Shown here piece by piece: positions 23,238 to 34,522 of a stretch of DNA of 64,000 nucleotides. The notes under the pieces were generated by a model. It worked only from the letters and a program-made list of their open reading frames with translations, did not search any database and was not told the origin of the DNA. The position numbers were made by a program, and so were the translations under genes. Every line of letters begins with the position of its first letter. Position 1 is the stretch's first letter. Source of the stretch: Cryptomeria japonica (Eukaryota; Streptophyta; Pinopsida; Cupressales; Cupressaceae); NCBI RefSeq assembly GCF_030272615.1, contig NC_081406.1, positions 475,062,900 to 475,126,899 of the forward strand, read 5' to 3'.

Positions 23238-24735
23238 TGTTGGCATTACAATAGAAAGGAGATTGTTGGCATTTCAATAAGGATATTGAGAAGGTTGTTG
23301 GAGATTATTGATATAACTAAAGAAGGATTATTACTGTCTTAATAATATTATTTTGTCATTGATGTCAAGAAATTGATTTTCTGATTTATTATGATGTTGC
23401 CATATCTTGAGAAGTATGTTTTGATGAGTATTAAGAGGTCAGTAAGTGACACAGAAAGAATGTGATAATGAAGGGGAGAAATAAGCTATTCAATGGGCAA
23501 CTATTACCGAGTTAGACAATGATGAGATCATGTTGTTTTGACTATTTTGATATCCTACATATGTTGTTGATTATAAGTTTAATACTGTACTATGTCACTG
23601 AGCAAAGAACCTAGTCGGTAAACCCTAAGGTACCTAATCGGTAAACCCTAAGGTTATCAATATTACTTAAAGAAGGCACAATGTCTACCGAGTAAATTTT
23701 AGTATTAACCGAGTAACAACTGAGTTATAATAGATCGCATTGGATGAATAAAAGCATTATTTAATGAAGGATGCTGATGAGCTGGAGATGAATAAATGAT
23801 TGGTATGTCGTGCAAGAAGTTTGTTGAGGATCTACGACATCGAAAATCAAGAGGAAGATCTATAGCACAGATTGAACCGCAATAACCTAGCACAAGTTCC
23901 AAGGAAGGAATGCAAGTTCCAAGGCAAAGTAAAACATTTTTAGATCGAAGGATACATTGAACCTAGTCAAGTTTGATGATTTGATGACTAAGATTGATCA
24001 TGGGAAATGTGATCAAGGAGATTAAGCGGTTATAAATTCTTTATAAATAAGGAATTGTTGATGAACAATGTATGCGGGCAAATGTATGCACAATGATGCT
24101 ACAGTAATGTTTACCGAGCACAGAAGCTTGAAGATCTGATTGAAGAATAGATTGAGAAGCCTAGCAAGCCCAACAAGGGACAAGATAAGTCTTATGACAA
24201 GATTGTTTTGAGCAAATAGAATCTGCTTTAGCATTTTAGATGTGAAGTTGCAGATATATTTTATTACTGTTATTTATTTTGTAAGTGATAGAAAATCTCT
24301 TAACCGAGTGGACTTAACAGTCTTATTTGTAAACCCTCTAGCAAGGTAACATTCTAAATGAGTGTTTGAAATCCTTTGAAAAGGTCAATTCTAACAAAGT
24401 GCAAGACTCTAACAAGTCTGAGGGAAATCCCTTAACCAGGTCACATCTAGTAATGTGTTTGTAATCTATAACTGGATTAGCTTTTAACCGAGCATACTCT
24501 AGAAGGGTATATTTCTTAGTGGGTCCGAAATCCCACAGTGGTTTTTCCCTATTTGGGTTTCCACGTTAAATCTGGTGTTAAATGTGTTATGATGTTTTAA
24601 GTGTATCTGTTTATGAGTATTGAATGATTTATAGTCATAGTTGCATATCAGTAAAAGCTACTGAGGTTGAATCTGGTGAATATATTGTATAGTGAAGATT
24701 TCATAATTCACCCCCCCCTCTCATCTTAACTAACA
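23238..24735 (+). mobile_element. D-family solo LTR inside element B's 5' LTR
   Basis: 1498 bp, close to the 1497-bp 3' LTR of D. Flanked by acaac (23233-23237 and 24736-24740); the empty site is seen at 16771-16775. Ends ...tcttaactaaca. Hairpin stem GTGG/CCAC at 24538-24564. The start carries an apparent 26-bp duplication of the LTR start (23238 and 23264). Confidence 0.93.
24042..24049 (+). promoter_or_regulatory. Candidate TATA box of D-family solo LTR
   Basis: tataaata, also at the matching positions in both LTRs of element D (32795-32802 and 38810-38817). Conservation in all three copies supports the call. Confidence 0.6.
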
Positions 24736-25369
24736 ACAACATATATATACAAACCCTCGACCATAAACAATAAGGTCAACCACTAGAAAATAAAAAAATT
24801 ACATAATTATAAAACATTTCAGTCAGAGACCAAACAAATAATATCCAAACCATAAGATATCCCAGAAACACATCGAGAGGTCCAATCCACATGTTACATT
24901 AAGTCGGTCCATAACCTAGACAATAATGGGACCCAATATAGGTCCATACACGGTAAAGCAATGATCCCAATCAACCAAGTCTCAAACATGATCACCATCA
25001 GCATCCTAAATGTCTACTAGAAGCTACACCAACACCACTTATGCATATCATCAAAGATCCTCAACAAAGCTTTGCCGGTGAAACCCTCGCTAGAACAATA
25101 AACCAAGCTTACTAGCAAACAAGATAGCATCCGATCACCAGATCAAAACCAACTGACTGAACATGAAACTGAGTAGCATGAATAAGCCAATTCCATAACC
25201 CAAACAAATCGGAGCATACTAGATCATAATGATCCAATCCGACCAGAAACCAAACAACTTACCAGGACCAGAAGTATATTGGTAAAGAAGCCAAAACAAC
25301 TAGTGTTGACATCAATGACAAAACATAAATGCAACACATAATCAATTCCTCCAAATGGCCAATAGGTAG

Positions 25370-25423
25370 AATCGGTATAGTGTTGGTTCACCCCTCCCCT
25401 CTCAACACCATTTGGGACCAACA
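25370..25423 (+). repeat. 5' LTR of element C, terminal piece
   Basis: The last 54 bp of the LTR after the B insertion, including the gttcacccctcccctctcaa block and the end ...gggaccaaca, two bases before the primer site. Confidence 0.85.
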
Positions 25424-25425
25424 AT

Positions 25426-25438
25426 TGGTATCAAAGCT
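25426..25438 (+). other. Primer binding site of element C
   Basis: tggtatcaaagct, one base different from the usual tggtatcagagc initiator-Met-tRNA site. Confidence 0.88.
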
Positions 25439-25486
25439 TTGGTCCTTAGATTCATAAGAATTTAATAGCTTAAGGAAAGATCCAAG

Positions 25487-26527
25487 ATGATACGAAAGGA
25501 AGGCCCCAAGTTCTCTAAAGAGAATTACACATTATGGTATGGTAGAATGAAGCTCTAGCAAGGAACCCTAGGAGATCAATACTGGAATCATGTAAGCATA
25601 GAGTATAATGAACCTACAGGGGTTCTCACTGTAGATCAAATTATAGAGAAGCAACATAACATTGCAATGATGGATGTGATTGATAGTACTCTATCTGATA
25701 ACGAGTATGTTGAGATTCAAGATCTAAAAATAACCTATGAGATGTGGAATAAGCTAAAGACTATTTATGGAGGAGATCCTCATGTACAAAAGGCTAAGGT
25801 GGATAGTTGGAGAGGCAAATTTGATGAGATGAGGATGCAAGAAGGAGAGAATATAGAACACTACAACAAAAGAATAAAGGATGTGGTAAATTCCATCAGA
25901 AATGCTTGAGGAAAACTTGAGGAAGATGGTGTGGTCAGCAAAATCTTGAGAACCCTGCTACCACAATATGCCATAAGGGTTTCTACAATTTAGGAACTCA
26001 AATATTTGGGAACAGTTAATGTTACACTTGACTCCTTGATCGGTAAGTTGACTTCCTTTGAACTGAGAAACTATGATAACAGTATGCCAAAGATTGATGT
26101 TGCCTTCAAATATTCCATGACACTTGCACCAACAAGGAGGAGAAAAGAAACTGCAAGTAGTTCTACTACAAGAACCGGTCATTCTCATGACCATGACAAC
26201 TTGTTATCTAAAGAACATGAACAAGATGAGCTTGCAGCTCTATTAGCAAGAAGGTTGCCAAGAGGAAAATGAAAGTACAAAGGTAAAATACCCTTGAAGT
26301 GTTTCTCTTGCAATAAAATAGGTCATATTGCATCTAGATGTCCTAACAATGATAGGAAGGATAAATTTAGAAGATACAAAGAGAAGAGAAAGAAGGAGTG
26401 CTATCTTGCAGAAGGAGTTATTGATGAAGAATCAGAAGGATGTGATGGAGAAGGGATTACATATGTAGTGGTAAAGGAAGATAGCACAGAGGAAAGTGAT
26501 ATGACACTGATTTCTAGTTCAAACTGA
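25487..26527 (+). pseudogene. gag of element C (broken)
   Basis: ATG at 25487 opens MIRKEGPKFSKENYTLW; the whole region stays in one frame. Stops are at 25556, 25907, about 25991, 26270 and 26525. The capsid-like domain runs to about 26230. The zinc knuckle at about 26300 is complete (CFSCNKIGHIASRC). The tail is acidic. Role: particle assembly and RNA packaging. Layout and sequence resemble the gag of element D. Confidence 0.87.
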
Positions 26528-29500
26528 TGTGGAGACTGGTTAATTGACAATGGTTGCACTCACCACATGACTAGTGACATGAACAAATTCCTTAGCATGG
26601 AGGACTATGATGGAGGATTGGTGAGATTTGGAAATGATGCTCCCTGTGCAGTAAAAGGTAAGGGATATATAGCCCTAAATGATAAAACCAATTGTGAAGA
26701 TGTTTACTAGGTAGAAGGGCTAAATTATAGTCTGTTAAGTGTTGCACAACTTAACAATAAGGGTTACTTGTTAGAGTTTAATGAAGAAATATGCAAAATA
26801 AGTGATAAATCAAGAGGTCTGATTGCTACCAGTAAACAAACTAGAGGTAATTTGTTCTATCTAGACACCACTATAGGAAGTTGCCTAATGGAAAAGGTAG
26901 AAGAAAATTGGTTGTGGCACAAAATATTGTGTCATGTTAATTTTGATAGCATAGAAAAGGTTAGTAAAATGAAGTCTATCAGAGGTATGCCTGAAATTAT
27001 GAAACTTGAGAATGTTACGTGTAAAGAATGTCAACTAGGAAAGTTGACCGGATCTAGTTTCAGTAGCAAATCTTATTCATATGAGAATATTCTAGACTTA
27101 GTGCATACAAATTTGTGTGGTCCTATGAGGACTAAGAGTTTCTATGGGGACCAATACTTCATGTTGTTTGTAGATGATTTCTGAAGAATGATGTGGGATG
27201 TATTCTTGAAATAAAAATATGAAGCCTTTCACATGTTTAAGGTCTTCAAGGCTCAAGTGGAGAGAGGAACCAGTAAGAGTGTAAAATGTTTGAGATTGGA
27301 TAGAGGGGGAGAGTTCACCTCTCAAGAGTTCATAAATTACTGTGAAGAACAGGGGATTATGAGGTAGATGTCTGCAGCCAGAGCACCTCAGTAGAATGGG
27401 GTTGTTGAAAGAAGAAACAAAGCTCTAATTGATTGTGTGAGGACTCTAATGATTCAGAAGGATATTCCACATGTCTTCTGGAGGGAAGTAGTGAGTACTT
27501 TTGTGTATAACTTGAACCGGATACAAGTAAAGAAGAGGACAAAGAAGACTCCATATGAATTAAGGTGTGGATGCTCACCCAATGTGATTTACTTCAAGGT
27601 ATTTGGAAGAAGGTGCTACATCAAGAGGGATGATTACTCTGGAAAGTTTGATCTTAAGAGTGATGTAGGAATCTTCTTAGGTTACTCCACAAAGAGTAAA
27701 TCATACCGATGTTTGAATAAAAGGACCAATAAGATTGTGGAGAGTGCAAATATCAGAGTAGATGAGTTCTTTGAGAAAAATGAACAAGATAACAAGAGTG
27801 AACCAGAGGACTATCAAGGATTTGATTACACTGTACTAGTCAAACCTGCTGCAGAGAGTCATAGTGTAGTTACAAATGAGATAGCATGTGAAGTAGAACT
27901 TGTGCAACTAGTAGAAGAAGCTCCAAGAAATGAACATGCACCACCAAGGTATGCCAGAAACAATCATTGTGCTGACAATATTATTGGTGATGAAAATGCA
28001 AGAGCATTGACTAGGAGAAAAGCAAGGGAGAGTACCTGTCCGCTCTCTAAAATTGAGCCCAAAAAATAAAAGGAGGCTCTAAAAGATGAAGACTGGATCA
28101 AAGCTAAGGAGGAAGAATTGGAGCAGATTGAGAAAAATGAAACTTGGACCCTTGTGCCCAGATTGGAGAACAAAAACGTGATAGGCACCAAGTGGGTATT
28201 TAGAAACAAAATGGATGAAACTGGTCAAGTAGTAAGAAACAAAGCAAGGTTAGTCTCCAAAGGGTATGCACAAGAAGAAGGTTTGGATTATGGAGAGACC
28301 TTTGCATCAGTGGCCAGACTGGAAGGGGTTAGAATCTTGCTTGCTTATGCTACTTATAGGAAGTTCAAGGTCTACCAAATGAATGTCAAATCGACATTCT
28401 TGAATGGTGTTCTAGAGGAAGAAGTGTACATTGAGCAACCAGAAGGGTTTGCTTCAGAAGATGGAAGAGATATGGTATGTAAGTTTAAGAAGGCTCTGTA
28501 TGGGCTAAAACAAGCACCAAGAGCTTGGTATGAGATATTTCACTCATACCTAATAAGTATAGGGTTCATGAGAACCAGTGATAATAGTATCTTGTATTTG
28601 AAGACTGGAAAAGAAGGAAAACATCTGATTGCAGAGATTTTTGTAGATGACATCATCTTTGGAGGAGATGTTGAAATGAGCAAAGGTTTTGCAGAAGAAA
28701 TGAAGAAATAATTTGAAATGTCCATGATTGGTGAAATAAAATTCTTCATTGGTATGCAAGTGTCTCAGCTAAAGAATGGTATATTCATTAGCCAAACCAA
28801 ATATATAAGGGAAAAATTGAAGACCTTTGGAATGGAAGATTAAAAACCTATTGGAACTCTGATGGTTATAGGTTGCAAGCTCTCCAAAGATGATGAGGCT
28901 AATGAAGTGAATGAGACACTATACCAATCCATGATCGGTAAGTTGCAGTATATAGTGCATAGTAGACCGGATATAGAACAAGTAGTTGGCTTGGTTGCTA
29001 GATTTGCTACAAATCCAAATGAGACTCATATGGTGGTGGTTAAGAGGATATTCAAATACCTTAAGGAGAATAATGAGTATGGTCTTTGGTATCCACATAA
29101 GGGAGATTTCAAATTAAGTGTCTTCACCGATGCAGATTTTGAAGGGAACATTGATGACAGAAAGAGCACTAGTGGAGGTGCATTCTATCTTGGAGATAGG
29201 ATTGTGTCATGGACAAGAAAGAAAGAAAATTTTATCTCTCAATCCACAGCTAAGGTGGAGTATGTGGTTGCTGCAGTAAACTATACACAAGTAGTATGGA
29301 TTAAGAAGATCTTGGAAGGTATCCAAGAAAAGGTGACTAAACTTGTGGTGATACACTATGACAATACAAGTGCCATCAACATATCAAAAACCCGGTAATG
29401 CACTCTAAAACAAGCATATTGCAATAAAATATCATTATCTTAGGGAATAGGTACAAGATAAAGAAGTTAGACTAGAATATGTGCCAACCAAGGAACAGGT

Positions 29501-29591
29501 TGCAGACATATTCCCCAAGCTTCTACCTAAGGATACTTTTGAGTATCTCAAAGGTAAGTTAGGGGTAATTCTCCTGCATACTCTAAGGTGA
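26528..29591 (+). pseudogene. pol of element C (broken): protease, integrase, RT, RNase H
   Basis: Continues in the gag frame. Protease reads WLIDNGCTHHMT (about 26540), with asparagine at the catalytic-triad serine. HHCC region at about 26905-27040 (WLWHKILCHVNF, CKECQLGK). The integrase reads VHTNLCGP (first catalytic Asp changed to Asn), RLDRGGEF and NGVVERRN. Reverse transcriptase has intact FVDDIIFGG near 28640. RNase H has TDADFEGNIDDRKSTSG near 29130. In-frame stops include those near 26709, 27182, 27212, 27366, 27393, 28067, 28709 and 28842. A single frame change near 29395 precedes the end (DIFPKLLPKDTFEYL). Stops far outnumber frameshifts, so decay was mainly by base substitution. 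Confidence 0.9.
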
Positions 29592-29931
29592 GTGAAGATC
29601 AGAACAACATCAATCTGGTATGATTTTCCTAAAAATTATATGTATTTGGATTGATGACTTTGGACTACTCCTATTAGGGGGAGCATTCATTGCAGTATGT
29701 GAAATAGGATGTCTAAACTACACCTTTGGCATTGTTGTCAAAGGGGGAGTGAAGTCAAATGTAACATGAAGGAAGGTGAAGTCAAATGTGAAATGAATGG
29801 AATCCAGTGAAAGGGGGAGTAAGATCATTACTCAAGATTAAAAAGAGCAGTTGATCGGTATAGCAAAATAAAAAGTGACTGGTTGCTAAAAGATAGTTTG
29901 AAGTGTTTCCATCAATGCGAAAGGGGAAGAT
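29592..29931 (+). other. 3' UTR and polypurine tracts of element C
   Basis: Purine tracts tagggggag (about 29675), aagggggag (about 29740), aagggggag (about 29812) and the final gaaaggggaagat directly before the 3' LTR. The final one lies between atgcgaa (29915-29921) and ttggcat (29934-29940), a near-perfect inverted repeat. Confidence 0.75.
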
Positions 29932-30731
29932 TGTTGGCATAACTGATGGTGTTGGCACAACCAGTTCATCAATTAGTATTTTCATTGATGACAAACACTT
30001 ACCGATGAATAAGGCCAAGCTCATAGGCAAGGAGGTGTGGTAACCCTCAATTGTTTACTCATGGTTGCAAATAGTATGGAGGATTCAGTGCTTCCCTAAT
30101 ATGCATTATTGACACACTTAAGCAGTGTGTTGGTCGAAGACTAATTGGTTGAAGGATAAACAAAGTAGCTGACCGGTCAATCAAGCATTTGATGGGTGTT
30201 GAGATTAGTTTCTTAAACTAGCAGTTGAAATGATGATGCAATCATATGAGGTAACTCAGATTGCACTTTAGTAGTCTTATGTACGATCGGAACACTCTGG
30301 ATGGATAGGTGATCAGTCTGCTTGATGATCAGTGACCGGTGGCAAAAGATGAAGAGTTACACCAGTGAACCAATGATACAGGTTGAAGGACGCTATCCAC
30401 TGAGAATCTTGGAGCAGTGATCGGTAAGTTGGATGTGATGACCAAAGGTGAGTCAGTTAGGGTGAGATATCATCAAACAAACTTCTAGTGAAGTTTACAA
30501 TAATTAACAAACAGTTAAGGCAAGATTTGTGCGGATTTTTTGGTTCGCACTAAAAAATCAGAACACGACCCAAAAGTTGCTAAAATTATGAGTTGTGGTA
30601 GTAGATAAGGATGAGTTGCTGGCAAGAATGATGGAGAGTGCATAGAGAAAGTGTGGGAAGATTGGAATTTGAAATCTACCAAGTTTTAGGTTTGAACTCA
30701 TTTAGGAAACATTAGTTATGTGTTGGCAAAA
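29932..30731 (+). repeat. 3' LTR of element C, truncated
   Basis: Matches the 5' LTR from 4809 to about 5617, then identity ends at gtgttggcaaaa. The remaining half, with the hairpin and U5 end, is not found up to the window end. Confidence 0.85.
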
Positions 30732-30929
30732 AGATAAAAGATTAATTGATTAGAAAGAGATAATGTTGAATATTAGTTAAATAATGAAGATTATTTAATT
30801 AATGGTTTAGAAGAATAATAATTAAATAGGAAATTAGAAGAAGAATAATAGTACTAATTAAATATTATTTAATCCGTTTAGGTGAAAGGTTAGTGAAAAG
30901 TGTCGTCAAAGACCTAGGACAATATTTAG
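30732..30929. other. Unassigned AT-rich segment
   Basis: 198 bp rich in taatta between the broken LTR of C and the start of G. No reading frame or terminal repeat. It may be a remnant of the sequence into which G inserted. Confidence 0.4.
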
Positions 30930-31460
30930 TGTCTACACATCACAATACATCCATAGGATCATCATATTGTGCATTTCCAAAAAAAAAAGGTTGTACAATT
31001 CTACACTTAGGTTAACACCCGCCTTAGTGTGTCCCAATGCATTTTACATTTTCAAGGTTCTTCTAAGCATTTCATTATTAATTTAATTAAATCTAAAGTC
31101 ATCTCTCATCAATTCACATATTATAAAATGGGGCCCTTAACCCTAAGTGTGCTCCTTTTTATTTTCATTTAATTAATCCTGATAAATTCCTAATTTTGAG
31201 TTTCAAAGTGCATTTTTGCACATCTTAACACCTTGGATTGGTGCACCGAACTGGATTTGACTTTGTAATCATGATAGTTTGCTTCCCTAGAAATTTGGAA
31301 AAAAGTGGGTCAAATCGTAGCGACCACCACCACGGTATCGACTTTTTCTCCCCAAAATTTGGGAGCTTAATTTAGAAGTATTATAATGTTTAAATCCACT
31401 TTGTATGAAATTTAATCAATTCTAGGTCGGCCTATGATCAAAATTAAATTTAGGGTTTCA

Positions 31461-31468
31461 TATATATA
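31461..31468 (+). promoter_or_regulatory. Candidate TATA box of element G LTR
   Basis: tatatata in ggtttcatatatataacc; the 3' LTR keeps tatatata at 45240-45247. Confidence 0.5.
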
Positions 31469-31980
31469 ACCTTTTCTTTCCTTATTTAAAGAATCCAAAA
31501 ATCAAGTAATTGAAGGAGACCTCTTATAAAGTGAAAGTGTAAGTTTTATGTGAAGTCTTCCATGAAATAATTCATCAATCATTGTCTTCATCAACCTTTT
31601 TCATCGATCATGGGAGCTTAGGAGATATTGAAGAATAATAAAGATATCACTGACTGTTGATTGACTTGTACCTCTCCCTTAGTGTTTGGTATGGTTTTAT
31701 GTTATCTTCATATCTCTATGTGAGTTTTCAGATCTACTTATCATTCATTTTTTAGATTAAATTATTGCTTTAGATCCATATTGTATTTGTGATTTTAATT
31801 ATACATTATGTTTGTTTAGGGTTTTTGCTCCAAACAAAGGGTAGAACTCTAGTTTGTATTTTAGCTCATAGGAAACTTACAAACACATGAGATTCTAGGG
31901 CACATAGTCTTTCCAATAATTTATTGGCTATTTGTGGAGGTGGGAATCCTGAAAACAAGGGGTTTGACTAAGGAAAAACC

Positions 31981-33455
31981 TGTTGGCATTACATTAAGTT
32001 TGTTGGTATGAAGATATTGAGAAGGTTGTTGGAGATTGATGATATAATTGATAAAGGATGATTACTGTCTTAATAATATTATTTTGTCATTGATGTCAAG
32101 CAATTGATTTTCTGATTCAGTATGATGTTGCCATATCTTAAAGAGTATGTTTTGATGAGTATAAAGATGTCGGTAAGTGACACAGAAAGAATATGAAAAT
32201 AAAGGGGAGTAATAAGTTATTCAATGGGAAACTATTACCGAGTTAGAAAGTGATGAGATTATGATATTTTGATTGTTTTGATATCCTATATATGTGTATT
32301 CGAAGACTAAATAAGAAGGGGAAAAGATTTCATGTAATAGAATGAGTAAAGGTTTGATACTGTTCTATTTTACCGAGCAAGGAGCTAGTCAGTAAACACC
32401 AAGGTTATCAGTGTCGGTTAATGAAGACAGAATGTCTACCGAGTAAAGTTCAGTATTTACCAAGTATCAACTGAGCAGTAACAAAATGCATTGGATGAAT
32501 AAATACATTATTAAATGAAGGATGCCAATGAGCTGGAGGTTTATAGAAGATTGGAATGTCGTACAAGAAGTTTGTTAAGGATCAACGACAATGAAAATTC
32601 AAGAGTTAGATCCACAACATAGATTGAATGGTCATAATTGAGCACAAGTACCAAGGAAGGAATACAAGTTTCAAGGCAAGATAAAACATTTTTCAGTTCG
32701 AAGGATTCAATGAACCTAGTCAAGTTTGAAGATCTGATGGCTAAGATTAATCATGGGAAATGTGATTAAGGAGATTAAGCGGTTAGGAATTGCTTATAAA
32801 TAAGGAATAGTTGATGAACAATAAAAGCGGGCAAATAGAAGAGCAGTGATACTGTAGAGGTGATTACCGAGTATAGAAGATTGAAGATCTGATTGAAGAA
32901 TAGATTGAGAAACCCAGCAAGGAGGAAGATAAGTCTTTTGACAAGACAATTTTGAGCACATAGAGTCTGCTTTAACATTTCAGATGTGAAGTTGCAGATA
33001 TATTTTATTACTGTTATTTATTTTGTAAGTGACATGAAATCTCTTAACCGAGTGGACTTAACATTCTAAATGAGTGTTTGAAATCCTTTGACAAGGTCAC
33101 TTCTAACAAAGTGCAAGATTCTGATAGATTTGAGGGAAATCCCTTGACCGGGTCACATCTAGCAATGTGTTTACGTAATCTTTAATAGGATTGGCTTTTA
33201 ACCGAGCATACTCTAGAAGAGTATATTTTCTCAGTGGGTCTGAAATCCCATAGAGGTTTTTCCCTATTTGGGTTTCCACGTTAAATCTGGTGTTAAATGT
33301 GTTTTGATGTTTCAAGTTTATCAGTTTATGAGTTTGAATGATTTACAATCATAGTTGCATATCAAGTAAGTTCTAACGAGGTTGAATCTGATGAATATTT
33401 GGTATTGTGAGTTTATCTTATTCACCGCCCCCCCCCCCCTCTCATCTAACTAACA
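31981..33455 (+). repeat. 5' LTR of element D
   Basis: 1475 bp, tgttggcattacattaag ... catctaactaaca. Rich in taccgagt/accgagc motifs. A run of C at about 33428-33439 forms the usual ttcaccccc block. Confidence 0.95.
32795..32802 (+). promoter_or_regulatory. Candidate TATA box of element D LTR
   Basis: tataaata in ttgcttataaataagg, conserved in the 3' LTR (38810-38817) and in the solo LTR (24042-24049). Confidence 0.6.
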
Positions 33456-33457
33456 AT

Positions 33458-33470
33458 TGGTATCAGAGCT
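33458..33470 (+). other. Primer binding site of element D
   Basis: tggtatcagagct, two bases after the LTR end; initiator-Met-tRNA type. Confidence 0.95.
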
Positions 33471-33517
33471 TGAACTCTGAAAGAAAAGTTTAAAGGAACT
33501 TGAGGCAAGATCCGAAG

Positions 33518-34522
33518 ATGTATAAAAGGGATGCACCAAAGTTGAACAAGTCAAATTTCTCCACATGGCAGAAAAGGATGAAGCTGCACTTATCAGGAAT
33601 TAGAGAATATGCAACATATTATCTAAAGAATGATTACACTGCACCTAGCACCTACCTGATGACAATGGAAGAGATAAAGACAAAGCAAGAACATATTCAA
33701 GCAATGATTGAAATAACATCAACATTTACCGACTTAGAGTTCAATGATATAGAAGGTTGTAATGATGGTGATGAACATGTTCAAAGAGAAAAAGTAGACA
33801 GCCTAAGAGGACAAATTGAATTCATGAGAATGAATGAAGGTGAGAACATAATCCAATATAGTACAAGGTTAAAGGAAATTGTCAATCAAATCAAAGGAGT
33901 AGGAGGAACTATTGAAGAAAAGGATGTAACAAGTAAGTTGTTGAGAACACTTCTACCTACTTATGCCATTTGAGTCTCTGCAATTAATGAATTAAGGTCT
34001 ATACCAAACATGTCAGTCTCTTTGGATGCTACTATCGGTAAGCTACATGCTTTTGAGTTAAGTAATTTTGATAACAATGGGTCTTCGGTTAACAAAGTTG
34101 AATCTGCATTCAGTTCTTTTCATCTTGGTGAATCTAATGATTACAATGATAGAATGTATAAGTATGCCGAAGGAAATCACAGTGGAGCAAGTGAGAGATT
34201 TCGCAAAAACATGGAAGAAGTACACAAACTATATGAGGAAATCATAAAGCAAGAAGAGTTTGAAGCATTATTGGCCAGAAGGTTACTGAGAGGCAAAGGT
34301 AAGTATAAAGGAAAGTTACCTTTGAAATGTTTTAACTGTGATAAAATTGGACATATGGCTTCAAACTGTCCTGACAAAGAATCTAGTGAAAAGAGAGAAG
34401 ATGACATACAGAAAGACAACCAATATAGAGGGCACGGAGACTTCAGAAGGAGAGATAGAAAGACATGCCTAGTAGCTGATGAGGAATCCAATGATGATAA
34501 ATCTGATGGGACTGAGACATAG
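33518..34522 (+). pseudogene. gag of element D (two stops)
   Basis: Start chosen at the ATG of MYKRDAPKLNKSNFSTW; the frame is open a few codons further upstream. The capsid-like domain runs to about 33973, where a TGA follows LPTYAI, and continues in the same frame from about 34010. The zinc knuckle CFNCDKIGHMASNC at about 34328 is complete. An acidic tail leads to a TAG at 34520, after which the frame continues into protease. Similar to the gag of C. Confidence 0.9.

Larger units (their letters stand above)
6309..25364 (-). mobile_element. Element B: Ty1/copia retrotransposon (minus), host of A and of two LTR insertions
   Basis: Reads on the minus strand. The 3' LTR is at low coordinates (6309-6818 plus 16696-17399), internal pol and gag occupy 17400-21648, and the remains of the 5' LTR are at high coordinates (22878-23237 plus 24741-25364). 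The target duplication ggtag is at 6304-6308 and 25365-25369. The outer edge of the 5' LTR ends in ta instead of ca. The 5' end of gag, the primer site and about 230 bp of the 5' LTR are missing and replaced by an S-like LTR fragment (21649-22877). It belongs to the same broad family as element E by protein similarity. Confidence 0.88.
22878..25364 (-). repeat. 5' LTR of element B, partial and interrupted
   Basis: Pieces 22878-23237 and 24741-25364 match the 3' LTR of B from its gggaagc position (about 6538) to its end. The first roughly 230 bp (the U5 end) are missing. The D-family solo LTR is inserted between the pieces. The LTR edge reads aaatggccaata, with the terminal ca mutated to ta, followed by target duplication ggtag. 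Confidence 0.83.
4809..30731 (+). mobile_element. Element C: Ty1/copia retrotransposon, split by nested insertions (plus)
   Basis: The 5' LTR is in two pieces (4809-6308 and 25370-25423) around element B. The internal region is 25424-29931. The 3' LTR starts at 29932 and stops abruptly near 30731 after about 800 of about 1551 bp. The LTR starts tgttggcataactratggtg in both copies. The primer site directly follows the 5' LTR. gag-pol lies in one frame, with 13 stops counted by eye and one late frameshift. The 5 bp before the 5' LTR are attat, but the matching duplication is lost with the truncated 3' LTR. Its clade is close to element D by protein similarity. Confidence 0.9.

Noticed and set aside
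33428-33439. Poly-C run as a distinct regulatory element
   Set aside because: It is a length variant of the ttcaccccc block near the end of most copia LTRs here.
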